From NCBI GenBank assembly GCA_023078555.1, contig CM041199.1, forward strand, positions 5,151,315 to 5,215,314: a DNA stretch of 64,000 nt. The letters run 5' to 3'. The translations under genes were made by a program, and so were the position numbers. Positions 47,435 through 58,500 of the stretch are shown piece after piece. Numbering within the stretch: position 1 is the first letter of the stretch; each line of letters opens with the position of its first letter. Below the pieces are notes generated by a model that was not told the DNA's origin, ran no database searches, and saw only the letters and a program-made list of their open reading frames with translations. The stretch is from Ulva prolifera. Lineage: Eukaryota > Chlorophyta > Ulvophyceae > Ulvales > Ulvaceae.

Positions 47435-49545
47435 ATGGTGTACTACGGCTGCTCCACGTGGCCCAACAGGGGCCGCTGGCTGCTCATCGTCGCCTTCTCT
47501 GCCCTCGGCGCCGCGCTGACCGTGCTGCACGCCTTCGAGACCGCGCAGTGCGTGCGCTGCGAGACGACTGTGGACGGGGTCGAGGTGTGCGAGGACTACA
47601 AGCAGGGCCGCGATGCTGACTGGACAGGTCCGCCGCGCTGCCCCTCCTGGCCGCCGTCCTGCAGCTCCGATCGCGATGCGCACTCACGCCGTGAAGGTGG
47701 CGTAAGTGCACATCGCTCAGCACTTTCCGTGTGACGGCTCACGCCGTGAAGGTGGCTCAGCACTTCTCGTGAGAGTGCACTGGCCCGCCGATGTAGTCAT
47801 AGGAACAGCGAGCGCGAGCAGCGAGCTGCTGCTGTGGTTGCGTGAGAATCGCCCAGGCAGAGGCAGCATGCCATATTCCTGGCCATGCGGCGGTGGAGCG
47901 GAAACGGCCTGCAGCGATCTGACGTAGACCGTGTGCTGCAGGGCTGAAGAAATGCCGCACGTGGTGGATGATCGCCACAGCAGCGTCGTTCGTAGCGTGT
48001 TTCGCGCTGTGCACGGGCTCGTGCATCTCCATGTGCTGGGCCGTGCCCCCTTCCGATGAGCACACCGTGCGGCCCCCACCCTCCCTTCCTGTGTGCTCGC
48101 GTCCGCCCCTTGCTCGAAATGCCTTGTGCGGGTCGTCTCCATGTGACCGTTCATCATCCACTGACGCCGCCAATGTGCTTGCCAATATTGACCTCACATC
48201 CCCCCCCCCCTCCGGGCCGCTTCGAGGGCGAGCAGATGCATGAAAGCCATGCACACATGCACACAAATCACACCACCGCAAGCCGTGGGAGCGCCGCCGC
48301 AGACACAATGTTGTTTCTCCATAGCAACGCAAGCGGTCGTTCATGCAGTCAATCCCCCTCAGCACAAGCCAGGCAGACAGCAGCCACGAGCGTGGCAGGC
48401 AGAAAGTCCCATGCGTGGCCCCGGCGGCGAGAGCGAGCACCTCTTGCACCACACCCCGGTCGCCCCCCGACCCCAAGCCCGGGCCGCCCCCACCCTTCGC
48501 CACCACGCAGAAGAGCACGGCTGCGCCCCCAGTGGCCCCGACCGACCCCTGCGCGAGAGCTGCCGCAACGGCCGTCCAGCCATCACCGTCGCGCAGCGAT
48601 CGCGCCCCGAGCGCAGCGGGGACACCACCCTTGAGATCCCCTGGGGATGTTGCCGAGAACAGCCGCAGACGGAGCCCCAGCAAGAGCAGCCCTGATAAGA
48701 CCAGCCGATCAGTCGCGCAGACTCCGGGTTTGTACGAACAATCCGTCGGCTCGGCGGCGGCCGGGGCATCGCCGGCACGCGCAGGGTCGGCCGCCGGCCC
48801 ATGTGCCGGGACCTCGTACGCGGCGGCTGCGGAGCGCCCCCCCGCTGCCCCCGTCGCCGAGGCGACCGCCGTCCGCCCGCCCCTGAAATCCCCACAGCGC
48901 ACGCTATCCGGGCGCTCCGCAGACGCTTGGCGCGCCGCGGACGCCGATATCCCGGCTGGCGTGCTTGAGGCCATCGGGCCACAGAGCACCGTGCGGCCGT
49001 CCCCGTACGTCGTTCTCGACTCCGAGGGCAGCTTCAGCCCGCACAGCACGCGCAGCATGACCTCTGGCGGCCGCGCCGCCGGCATGCACTTCGCGAGCAT
49101 GCAGGACATGCTCTCCCTCGAACCCGCGGCGGCCGCGGGCGAGCCCAGCCGCAACGCCGGCGACATCCTGCGCTCTCTCGAACAGCTGAGCTACGCCGGG
49201 CAGACAGACACTTGCGGCTCGCAAATGCTCGGGCCGGTGCCGGACCGGTGGTTCGTCCTGAAGCCGTCCAGCAGCAGGCACAGCATGCGCAGCGCGCTGT
49301 CCGCGTACGCCGCGGCGCAGGAGGCGGAGGAAGCTGGGGGCCACAGGGCACGGCCGCTCTCAGACGGCGGTTCGGTCAGCACGACGGGGAGTGGAGCCGG
49401 GGGTGCGACGAGCGCGGCGCAAGTGACGGTCGAGCCGGGGGTGCATGGGGTGGGGATCGTCCCAGAGATCTCCCTGCAGCTGAGCGGGTACGCGGCCACA
49501 GGCGCGACTGCAGGCGCGGCGCCCCAGCGGCCGGTCGGACAGTGA
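47435..49545 (+). CDS. Unrecognised two-transmembrane protein with long Ser/Pro/Ala-rich tail
   Basis: Proposed exons 47435-47627, 47942-48066 and 48349-49545 give 504 residues. Exon 1 starts MVYYGCSTWPNRG and has a membrane helix (RWLLIVAFSALGAALTVLHA), then a four-cysteine loop (CVRCETTVDGVEVCEDYK, with the fourth Cys in exon 2). Exon 2 has a second helix (MIATAASFVACFALCTGSC). Exon 3 is about 400 residues of low-complexity Ser, Pro, Ala and Gly, with a few ordered patches such as GVLEAIGPQSTVRPSPYVVL and DRWFVLKPSSSRHSM. The two helices linked by a Cys loop recall half of a four-helix membrane protein, so upstream exons may be missing. A different exon 2 (47761-47927, reading VHWPADVVIG) is also in phase but ends the protein early. 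No family is recognised. Confidence 0.42.
47684..47775. repeat. Local duplication in intron 1 of the two-TM gene
   Basis: A block beginning CTCACGCCGTGAAGGTGGC occurs twice (about 47684 and 47738), each followed by CTCAGCACTT. It duplicates a possible splice acceptor (CTCAG), which could feed alternative splicing. Confidence 0.7.
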
Positions 49546-52527
49546 GCAGGCCTGCTTGCTGTCTGAATGAGCACATCAGCCGTGGCCGCAAGTGGCCGCC
49601 CGGGTGACCGACCCTGCTAGAGGTCACCACCTGCAGAAGTGCTTGCTGTGTGCTGCGTGCTGTTTCATGTGTGCTGGTACATGCAAAGGGATGGTGAAAG
49701 GTATATGACCCGCGCTCCGATGCGCTGGATGCGCGCTCATAGTGCGTCGCGATTGCCCACCCACCTGGCTGCCCGGTGTAGGAGCGTGCAGCACTGCGCC
49801 ATCGTATCTCCCCCGCAGCGCATGGTGGCATGCATGCGCCGTTTTGGGCTGCCGAGGCCGGCGTTGGTGAGCTCCGGAAGCTTGGCCGGGAGGGCCTGGT
49901 GGTTGATGAACACGTGAGACGATTAGAGCCGTGCTTGTATGTTCGCGGTGACGCGGCGCATGCTCGTGGTGTGGCCGAGCGCTGCCGTGCCATGGAGTCA
50001 GCCGAGCGCCGGTGGGCGCTGGGTTGTGTGCCGGTCAGTCATGCAGGCCATCCGCTGGTGGCATGGCCAATTGGTTTCGCTGTGCTCTGAGGACGCGGCG
50101 GGATACAGATCCCCGACGACACGATGTCAGCTCTCGAGGTGGCATGAGCTCGTGTCGGCAGGCAGACGCGGCAAGTGCAGTGGACTGTGTGTGAAGCTGG
50201 AAATCACGTGCGGGGACACAGCAGTGCAGTGCAGCACCTGAACACCGGGCCCAATAACGTGTTGCAAATGGTTTCTGTAGCCCGACAGAGACCGTCAGAG
50301 GAGCCTGTGCGTTTGTCTCCATACAAAGCGTGGCCAGCGGCGAAATAGAAGACCAGGAACATAGTGTGAGCTGCAGTGTCTGATCAGATGATACCAGAAA
50401 GGGGCTGTGCTCTTGAGTAGTCCATGTCGTGAATGATAGTGTTGTCATGGTGAAAGGCAATGGTGGCAGCAGTGAGTGCAAGAAGGATCTGACTATGGTT
50501 GCTATGGCGTTGTACTATGGTACTGCAAATTTTTTGGACGGGAGATATAGAGAGTGTGGATGGTCAGGTGGATGGCGGTGTAGGCTGTGGAGGATGGGGG
50601 CGCTTTCGGGCAATGCCAGGATCCAAGTTGATCCAAATTGAATCGACTTGATCCGATCTGATCCAAACTGATTCGAATTGACATGGTGATAATATGACGT
50701 GGTAGAAGAATGAATGGTTCGCTGTCTCTCCTGCCTTGTAACTGGAGTGTATAAGATACTACACCTCGAGAAAGCTGTATCGGTGCGTGCGCCTTCGTTG
50801 GAGAGATGGCCAGCTTCGCTGGGAGACTGCAATAGCAAGCCTGCTCAAACATGCCGGACCTGCATATCTGACATACGGGGAACGGGTGCGAACAAGCACC
50901 GCAGACCGTACATCTGTCCGCGTGTGCATGAAGTGTTTGAGAGGTGTTGGGCTGCTGTGTGAGCTGCATGCGTGCCTGCACGCCCAGACACACATCAGAA
51001 CTCTGCAGCCGAGGACCTTGATCCAGGCATCACAGAGACACCTTTGTATCAAGGTCAAAGCTGGAATAGATACAAGGTGAAGCCAAATATTGTCTGGCAC
51101 CTGTGCTGTTGCAGCCAACCACCACTGGTCCATCATGGGGCTGCATACACTCCTCATTGCATTTGCATGCACATACTGACAGCTTCAGTCACCTTGCCTG
51201 TGTGCTGTGCTAGTTGCATACAGATTCTGGTGCTCGCCATGGAACTGCATGCCAACAGCTGGTCTGCATGGTGGACACCTGAAGTGGAGCATGGATGTCA
51301 ATGTGCTGTGCAGGGCGAAGTGAGTGTCTTCTCTGCCAATGAATGTGGTCGTTAGATCTGTTTTGATTTCAGATATGGTAGTGCTCAGGCAGTTCATTCA
51401 TTTGCGACGGACACTGTAGTGTGTGACATTCTGCACGTGACATGCAGGGACGAAGCCAAAGCCGCAGCATCACATTCGCTACATCATCTATCGAGATAAC
51501 TTGCTGCCGGATGATGCAGTTGCTGCGAATTACTTGGCTGCGGGTCCATTGTTCCACATGAGGCAAAATCCCTTGGCCAAGGCGACATCCGATGAGTCCC
51601 GCGCACCCCGTGACCGATTTGTGCCTATATTTCGGTCATTCAATATGCCATACGACAATGGGGCAAATCCTGTGGCTATTTGGGCTTCCCAACAGTCTGC
51701 AAGCGGCTGTCGCGAAATAGGTCGGGCTCGGAGGGCGGGCTCGAGTCTCTTGCTGTGCCGGATGGGCATGCAAAAGGCACAACAGTGTGAAACTGCCACT
51801 CCAATATGAGCAAGTATCAATCTGTGGCCAGAGCTCAGGTTGCTGCCGATCGTGATCGTGACTGAGCGTTTTCCATGCCTGCGCTATTGAGTGCAGCACT
51901 TGTAGTTGCGCGACCGACAGATGTACGTGGCCATCTGGATGTATCTCGCAGACCAGCTCTGACTGGCTGGACGCTGCATGCGGCTGTGGACTTCGAGGAT
52001 CTGTGGATCTGGTACTGCATGGTCGATCCCGAGAGCCACCGGAACGATGGATGCTACTGGCATTTTTGAACGCCGAATCGCGACGTCTCGGCTGTCAACT
52101 CAAATGGCGCACAGCGCGCAACTGTACTGCCGACGGCGGTGCTTGCAATACGCTCCATCTCAGCATCCAGCATTATGCCTTGCATCTCCAGGTTGCTTGT
52201 TGGCAATTGTGGGCGCAGGAGAGCAGTGTTCCGTGCAAATGTACATAGCGCGCCCCTTCCAGTCCACATTGTGACACCAACGTAACTGCTATGCAAGTAG
52301 TATGATTATGCAGCTATTTGTGAATCGTGATCCGTGTGTTGTTGCCCAAGCGCAGCGAACCGGTTAGGGAACGCATGGTCTACTCGTCACCTCACAAGAA
52401 ACGGCCGCATCCCGGCGAACCGGCACCATGGGGAGGGTACAAAGCCTAAGCTGTCATCATGCGTGTACTGATTCTGAATGGTGTCTTCTTCTTGACGAGG
52501 TGTGGAGTCTTTGGGTAATGCCTGCAG
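49546..52527. other. Intergenic region; must hold the missing first exon of SMC5
   Basis: No conserved coding segment was recognised. The first visible SMC5 exon (52528) begins with a one-base codon remainder, so a short upstream exon ending in phase 2 with the start codon should lie here. I could not single it out. A repeat of the type TTGATCCAAATTGAATCGAC occurs around 50630-50680. Confidence 0.45.
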
Positions 52528-55500
52528 GAATTTCGACGAAACAGACTATCCGAGAGGATCAATCAAACGGATAATGATGGAAGACTTTATGGTGCGTATG
52601 GTACTATGATCGCACCGCGAAACATGGCACCGTGGCCTGAGCTGTCTTGAAAGCTAACAGGCGCCCGCTCATACGTGACAGCAAGCTCCATGTGCTATCC
52701 GCTGTGCAGCCAACAGGAGCCTGTGATGCAGACGTACAAGAAAGCTATCGTATACCCAGGACCGCGACTCAATCTTGTTCTGGGACCAAACGGTATGGTT
52801 TCTGTCGCGAGTGTTCTAGCGGAGCCAATCCAGCGCATTGGCAGGTTGCAGAGCATGGCCGGCAGTCACGGACGTCGCACGTTTACAGGTAGTGGGAAGA
52901 GTTCCATCGTATGCGCAGTGGGACTTGCGCTGTGCGCAACCTCGAAGGTGCGCAGTTGTCTCACTGAGTGTACAAACGTGTTCCCCCAGCGTGCTGTTCA
53001 GGGCAACATTTGCCCTCGATACCAGCCAGGCTGTTACTATTGGCTTTGACCTGTGCGCTGTCTGTCAGAGTGTCTCAAGCTCGATCTATTGTCACCCAGA
53101 TGTGTTGTACCAACATTGTGACAACCTGTGATAGTCCCAACTGTGCTGTGACGGGATACTGCATGAAGAGACACCACAACCGCCTGACCAGAATGTCATT
53201 CCCTGGCCACTGTTTCTACTTGTGATGATGCACTGAAGACCAGTGGCAGGGCGAAGCAGTCAGACTGCAGCTACGTGTCCGTTGTCTTTGCCAGCAACAT
53301 CAGAATCCCATTCTGGGTGGGTTTTACCTCACAGCCCAGCACTGTCTCTGCAGCGCCTGGGTAGGGCAGACAGTGTTAAGGAGTTTGTGCGCAAAGGCTC
53401 AGAACGGGCACATGTAGAGCTGATCATCAGCGGCGGCCCCGATGCCTCCGACTACCGGATAGCCCGCACGCTGCACGCCGAGGACAACAAGAGCACCTTC
53501 AAGATCAATGGTGCGTCCGCAGAAGCCCCTCATGCTGTGGCCCGACGGACAGCTCCTGAGACTGTGGCCTGGCTGACAGCCTCTCAGACTGTGGCCTGAC
53601 GGACAGCTCCTCAGACCGTGGCCTGACGGACAGCTCCTTAGACTGTGGCCTGACTGACAGCCTCTCAGACTGTGGCCTGACTGACTGACTGGGGCCAGGC
53701 AGTGATGGGCCACCCAAACAGGCAACACAGCACGCAGGCTTTTGTGTCAGCCTGGGCACCGCCCTTTCTAGCGACCCTCCAGCCACCCACAACAATCCAT
53801 GTATCCTTGTGAACAGTATAGATCCTTGTGAGCAGTATGGATCCTTGTGAAGAACGGCCTGGGCGGCTGTGACAGCTGCCCAGGCCGTTCTTCACACGAC
53901 CTGCCTGGCCGCGATGTGCACTGCCGCACTACACCACAGCACTCGTTCCTCCTGTGCACCACAGCACTCGTTCCTCGACCACGTGTTCATCGGTCACTCG
54001 GCCAGTGGTCACTCACTCCCCGGTCACTCACACAGCCAGCACTGGCGTGCGGCTAACTCCCGCGCCCCTGTGCCACTCATGCAACCCCCACGTGTATGTG
54101 CCTGCGCACACACGCCTGCATACTTCTGCACATTCGCACCGCACCACTCTCATTTCACGACACGCCAGTGTCCTTTAAGCTCCTCCAGCCTCACCAGAGT
54201 CCCAGCTGCGGCCTTCACCTGAGCCAGGTGCCTGCGGCCGTCGTGTGCTCGTTGATTTGTACCTCACACTGACTCGCGGAGGACATCCCGCCACCATACA
54301 ATAGCAACATTAATTACAAATCGACACAAGTCGATAGGCGCATTCGTAAAAAAAAAAACAAAAGCACAGTGGGGCGCAGCAAATCGGTAGTCTTTAATAA
54401 AAAAGATACAAAAGGAGAGCGATAACACAAAGTCATCAGCTCATGATTCAAAAGGAACCAGAGCAGCGGTGTGCGCCTGCAGGCCAGCCCAAGACGAACC
54501 GAGACGTCGAGACGCTGAACCGGAAGCTCAACATCCAGCTCGACAACCTCTGCCAGTTCCTGCCGCAGGAGAAGGTGGTCGAGTTCTCGAAGATGTCGCC
54601 GGAGGAGCTGCTGGTGAACACGGAGCGCGCGATCGGGGACGCCCACCTCGCGCAGATGCACTCCAAGCTCATCAACGGCGGCAAGGAGCTCCGCGAGATG
54701 CAGACCACCAAGTGCGTCCCGCCCCGCTGCAGCGGCCTGCATCCTCCCGGGCCATCGCATGCCAGAGCATCACAGCAGACCACAGCACACACCGCAACCA
54801 GAAGCACACGATCCGCGCGCAGAGCCTCACGTCATTGCATGGCAGAGCATCACAGCAGCCTGGCAGGCACCGCGACCGCAAGCACGCGATCTGACCGCAG
54901 CGACAGCGCACGGCTCTGCTCCCGCCGCCTCAGCAGCCCCGCATGCTGCCCCGCATGCTTCGCCTGAAGCCTGCTTCTGTATTTGGGACAGTAGTGGCGG
55001 GTTGTGCTGGGTCTACGTGTACAAAAAGGAAATCAGAGATGCAGGACATTTGCGCACCGCAGGAAACTTGCGCACCACAAAGCGGACACAGCACACCTCA
55101 GCCACGGCCGTCTCTCTCTGGCAGGGACACCAGGCTGCATAGGCCTCCAGGGTGCCACATGTTCAGTTGCAGTGGCGGCTCACGTCGATCGCGTGCAGGG
55201 AGAACATTGACCGGCAGCTGCTGAAGAAGGAGGGGGACCGTGATCAGATGCAGTCCGACGTGGAGAAAATCACAAAGTATGACAAGCTGCGTGCCAAGGC
55301 GCGGCAGCTGCGTGCCCGCATCGCACAGCTGCGGGAGAAGCATGAAGCGGTGCGGCCCACACCGCCCTGGCCCATGCATGTCTGCTCGGATGCTTGCTTT
55401 CGCACTCACATCCTCAGGAACAGTGACATGTCGGGGGCTGGTCGAAGCAACCACTCCCTACGCCCCTGCACACATGTACCTCGTTTCTGCACCGTGCAAC

Positions 55501-58500
55501 CCCTTGCCACTGTGTATATTGGGTATATGAGAGTGTTTGTTCGCGATGCTGTGCAGCCTGTGTTGGTGCTGCCACGCAGTGGCTGCAGTTCGTGTACTTT
55601 CTTGCTGTCCCCACCATCGCAAGTGCAGTTTCCATGCATTGTCGTGACTGCCATGTTCGACGGCATGACGTTGCATAAGATCCGCTGCATGAATGCTGCA
55701 TGGATGGACCCCTGCAGTGGCGCGCAGTGCGGCCGTGATGGTGCGGGCTGAGAGTCAACGCCGGTGCGGGCTGAGGTCCGTCGGCGTTGACTGGCTGTCG
55801 TAGCTGTGAGGACCGCTGCCAGTGCAGGGAGTGTTCAAGGCTCGCAAGGCAGCTTACACACAGGCCAGCGAGCAGGTCGCCAAGCTCGAGAAGAAGCTGG
55901 CCAAGGCCCAGAAGCCTCGCAAGCTCAAGCAGGAGCAGCTGCGCAGCCTGAAATCGCAGGTACGGCCCTCATGCATGGGGGGCCCGGCCCACACAACCAC
56001 TGGGGGCGTGCCCGCACTTCAAAACGCCCTGGCCAGGATATCCACCCCAGAAAACATACCAGCCTACTGGACATACCCACACGGCCACCGTGAGGAGGGG
56101 GGGGGGACCCACGTCCGGCAGCTGAGGGTGGTCGAAACATCATGCCGTCACGCTGCTGCTGTCGCTTGCAGGGCGATGCACTGAAGACCACGATCAAGCA
56201 GACGGAGCAGCACCTGCGGAAGTACCAGGATGAGTGCGACGAGAATGAGGGCCAGGTGCAGGACCTCAGAGAGCGCATCGATAGCTGCGAAGCGAAGGTG
56301 CGCTGCAGCCGCGGCCGCCGCTGGCGCACCCGGCCGCGGAGGCTGCATGCAGCTTCGCATGTTGCAATGCCCTGCGTCAAGCCTTGCGACACGCAATGCT
56401 CCGCACATGCCTCGCCCTGGCACCGAGCGCGTGTGCTCGGATGCCGTGCCTGAGGGCTGCCCCGGCACCACCCCTTCATGGGCATACCTTCACAGACCTC
56501 TGTTCATACTGTGAAGTTTCCAGTTGCGCTCGCTTTTGTTGGGTCTCACGAGCACAATGCGATATCGCCTCGGTGGCCTGATTGGCACCGAGGTGGCGCC
56601 TCGGCAGACCGTGTGGTGGTGGCTGTCAAGCAGGGGGGGACGGGCTTGCGACGGCAGCGCATGCATGCGTGGGGGGCGTGAGGAGATGATCTTGTGCAGG
56701 AGGCCGAGCGCAAGCAGGCGCTGGAGGTCGCGCGGCGGCAGCACCGCGCCGCGCTCGACCACGCCGACTCCCTGCCGGAGCACCCGCAGGGGCTGGACCC
56801 CGCGGAGGAGGCGGCCCTAAAGGAGCGGCGCGGCGCGGCGGCGGAGCAGCTCGGGAACCTCTCGAACGAGCGGCGCAACTGCGTGCAGCAGATCGCCCTG
56901 CTGGACCCCGATCGCTCACGCGCACACAAACACCTGCAACGGCTGAGCCAAGTGGCGCTCCGGCGGCTACAGGCACGCTTCGCTGCTTCCCTTGGCCCCC
57001 CTCCTTGCGGTTGCATGGCCTGCTGTGGCCTGAAGCATGAACTGAATATGGGACGCCGGCACTTGGGGTTTGGACATGTACATGCATGAGTGACATGCAA
57101 ATATCCACAGTGGCACGGAAGACACTGGTGGGAGGGGCCGAGGCTGCTCTGCCACATTGACCTCCTCGCAGTTTGGCATGCTGTTCATAAGCGCAAGTCG
57201 TGGGCGTTTGAGTGTGTCGCACACAGCCACCCCGCCCCATTGCTTCCGGGCAGGCGTGCTGCCCAACTGAAGGTGCGCCTTAGCGCGGGGGATGTCCGCA
57301 TACGTGTGCGTCCCAGAAGGGACAGTGTCACAATGGCAGGACGCGCCACCGGATTCATGCTCATGACGTGCACGGTTAATGTGCGCGCAAGTGTGCCAGG
57401 CAGCGACACTCCCTGCGGCGTGCAGACGCTCGAGCACACGAACAGAGGGCTGGGGGCGTTTGTGCGGCACGTCGAGGAGATGAAGGGCCAAGGCCGCTTC
57501 AAGGGCGCCGTGTACGGCCCGATCGGCACGGAGGTGCGGATGCTGCCCGGCGTGCCGGCGCACGCGGCCGCGGCGCTCGAGAACTGCGTGCCGAAGCGTG
57601 TCTGGTCGGCGTTTGTCGTGGAGCACTCCGAGGACCAGGCCCTCATCCGTGAGTGCGCCTCCCCCCCCTCCCCCCCCTCTCACTTCACCGGGGGTTTTCT
57701 GCATGGCGGCAGTGGCCGCGGCGGTCGCGCTGCGTCGCCGTGGCCTGGTGAGTGTGGTAGCGCCTCATGCGTGCGGTTTGTGCCTTTACCTGTGCTTGCA
57801 CAGGTGCGGCCGTGGCTGTCACAGGGGAGGCCCGTCATCGCGTGTGTCGCCGGCGCTGCGCGTGTACAGGGTGCACACGCGCGAGGTGTGCACGGCGAGG
57901 CCTGCCGCATCGACTCACACGGAGTGCTAGCGCGCCGCATCATGCACCGCGCCTGTCATCAGCTTGGGGGTGGGTCTCAGCTCATGCGGAAAAGAGGCGT
58001 GCATATTAGTGCTCACATGTGCGCCACAAACTCCACAGACACGCGTGACAAGGCCACACGCGGTCCTCGTGTGTGGCACGCACATGTGAGTGCCCCCCTC
58101 TGATGTCATCACACAGACACACCCAGCCCGCTGTGCGCTGCTGCGCCAATGCATCTCACTGCCCCGGCCTCCTGCTGTAGCGTCGCGCGCCGAAACGGCG
58201 CCGGCCGCGTCGCCAACGTCATCGCGTTCAGCGGAAACCCCTCCGCGCCGCTGCCGCGGCCGGCGGGCGCGCAGGAGCACCACGCCGCCGCGGGCACCCT
58301 CGGCTCCCTCGATACCACCTTCGAGTGCCCCGCGATTGTGAAGCACGTCCTCGCGGAGGAGTCGGCGATCACCGCGTCCTTCCTCATCGCCCGGGACAGC
58401 GACGCGGACGCCGTGTTTGAGCGCACGCCGGTGCGGCAGGTGTTTGCCCCGCAGCGCGCGCACCGCAAGACTGTCTCCCGGTGCGCCCGCCGCCTTGTGG

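Noticed and set aside
47761..47927. PAP2-type lipid phosphatase reading (VHWPADVVIG)
   Set aside because: Only one short motif-like stretch, no upstream PAP2 motifs, and a better-supported exon lies just downstream. Kept only as a possible alternative exon.
47757..49166. 469-codon open frame on the minus strand opposite the two-TM gene
   Set aside because: It is antisense to a Ser/Pro/Ala-rich coding exon and composed of the expected Gly/Ala/Arg complement; long mirror frames are common in GC-rich coding DNA.
51440..51809. Open plus-strand frame containing HHIRYIIYRDNLLPDD
   Set aside because: Protein-like for about 40 residues but no recognisable family, no phase-consistent neighbours, and it does not join the SMC5 exon at 52528.
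57426..57648. Alternative donor at 57649 (GTGAGT) for SMC5 exon 10
   Set aside because: It looks closer to the textbook donor but leaves the wrong phase for exon 11; the GTGCGC donor four bases later restores it.
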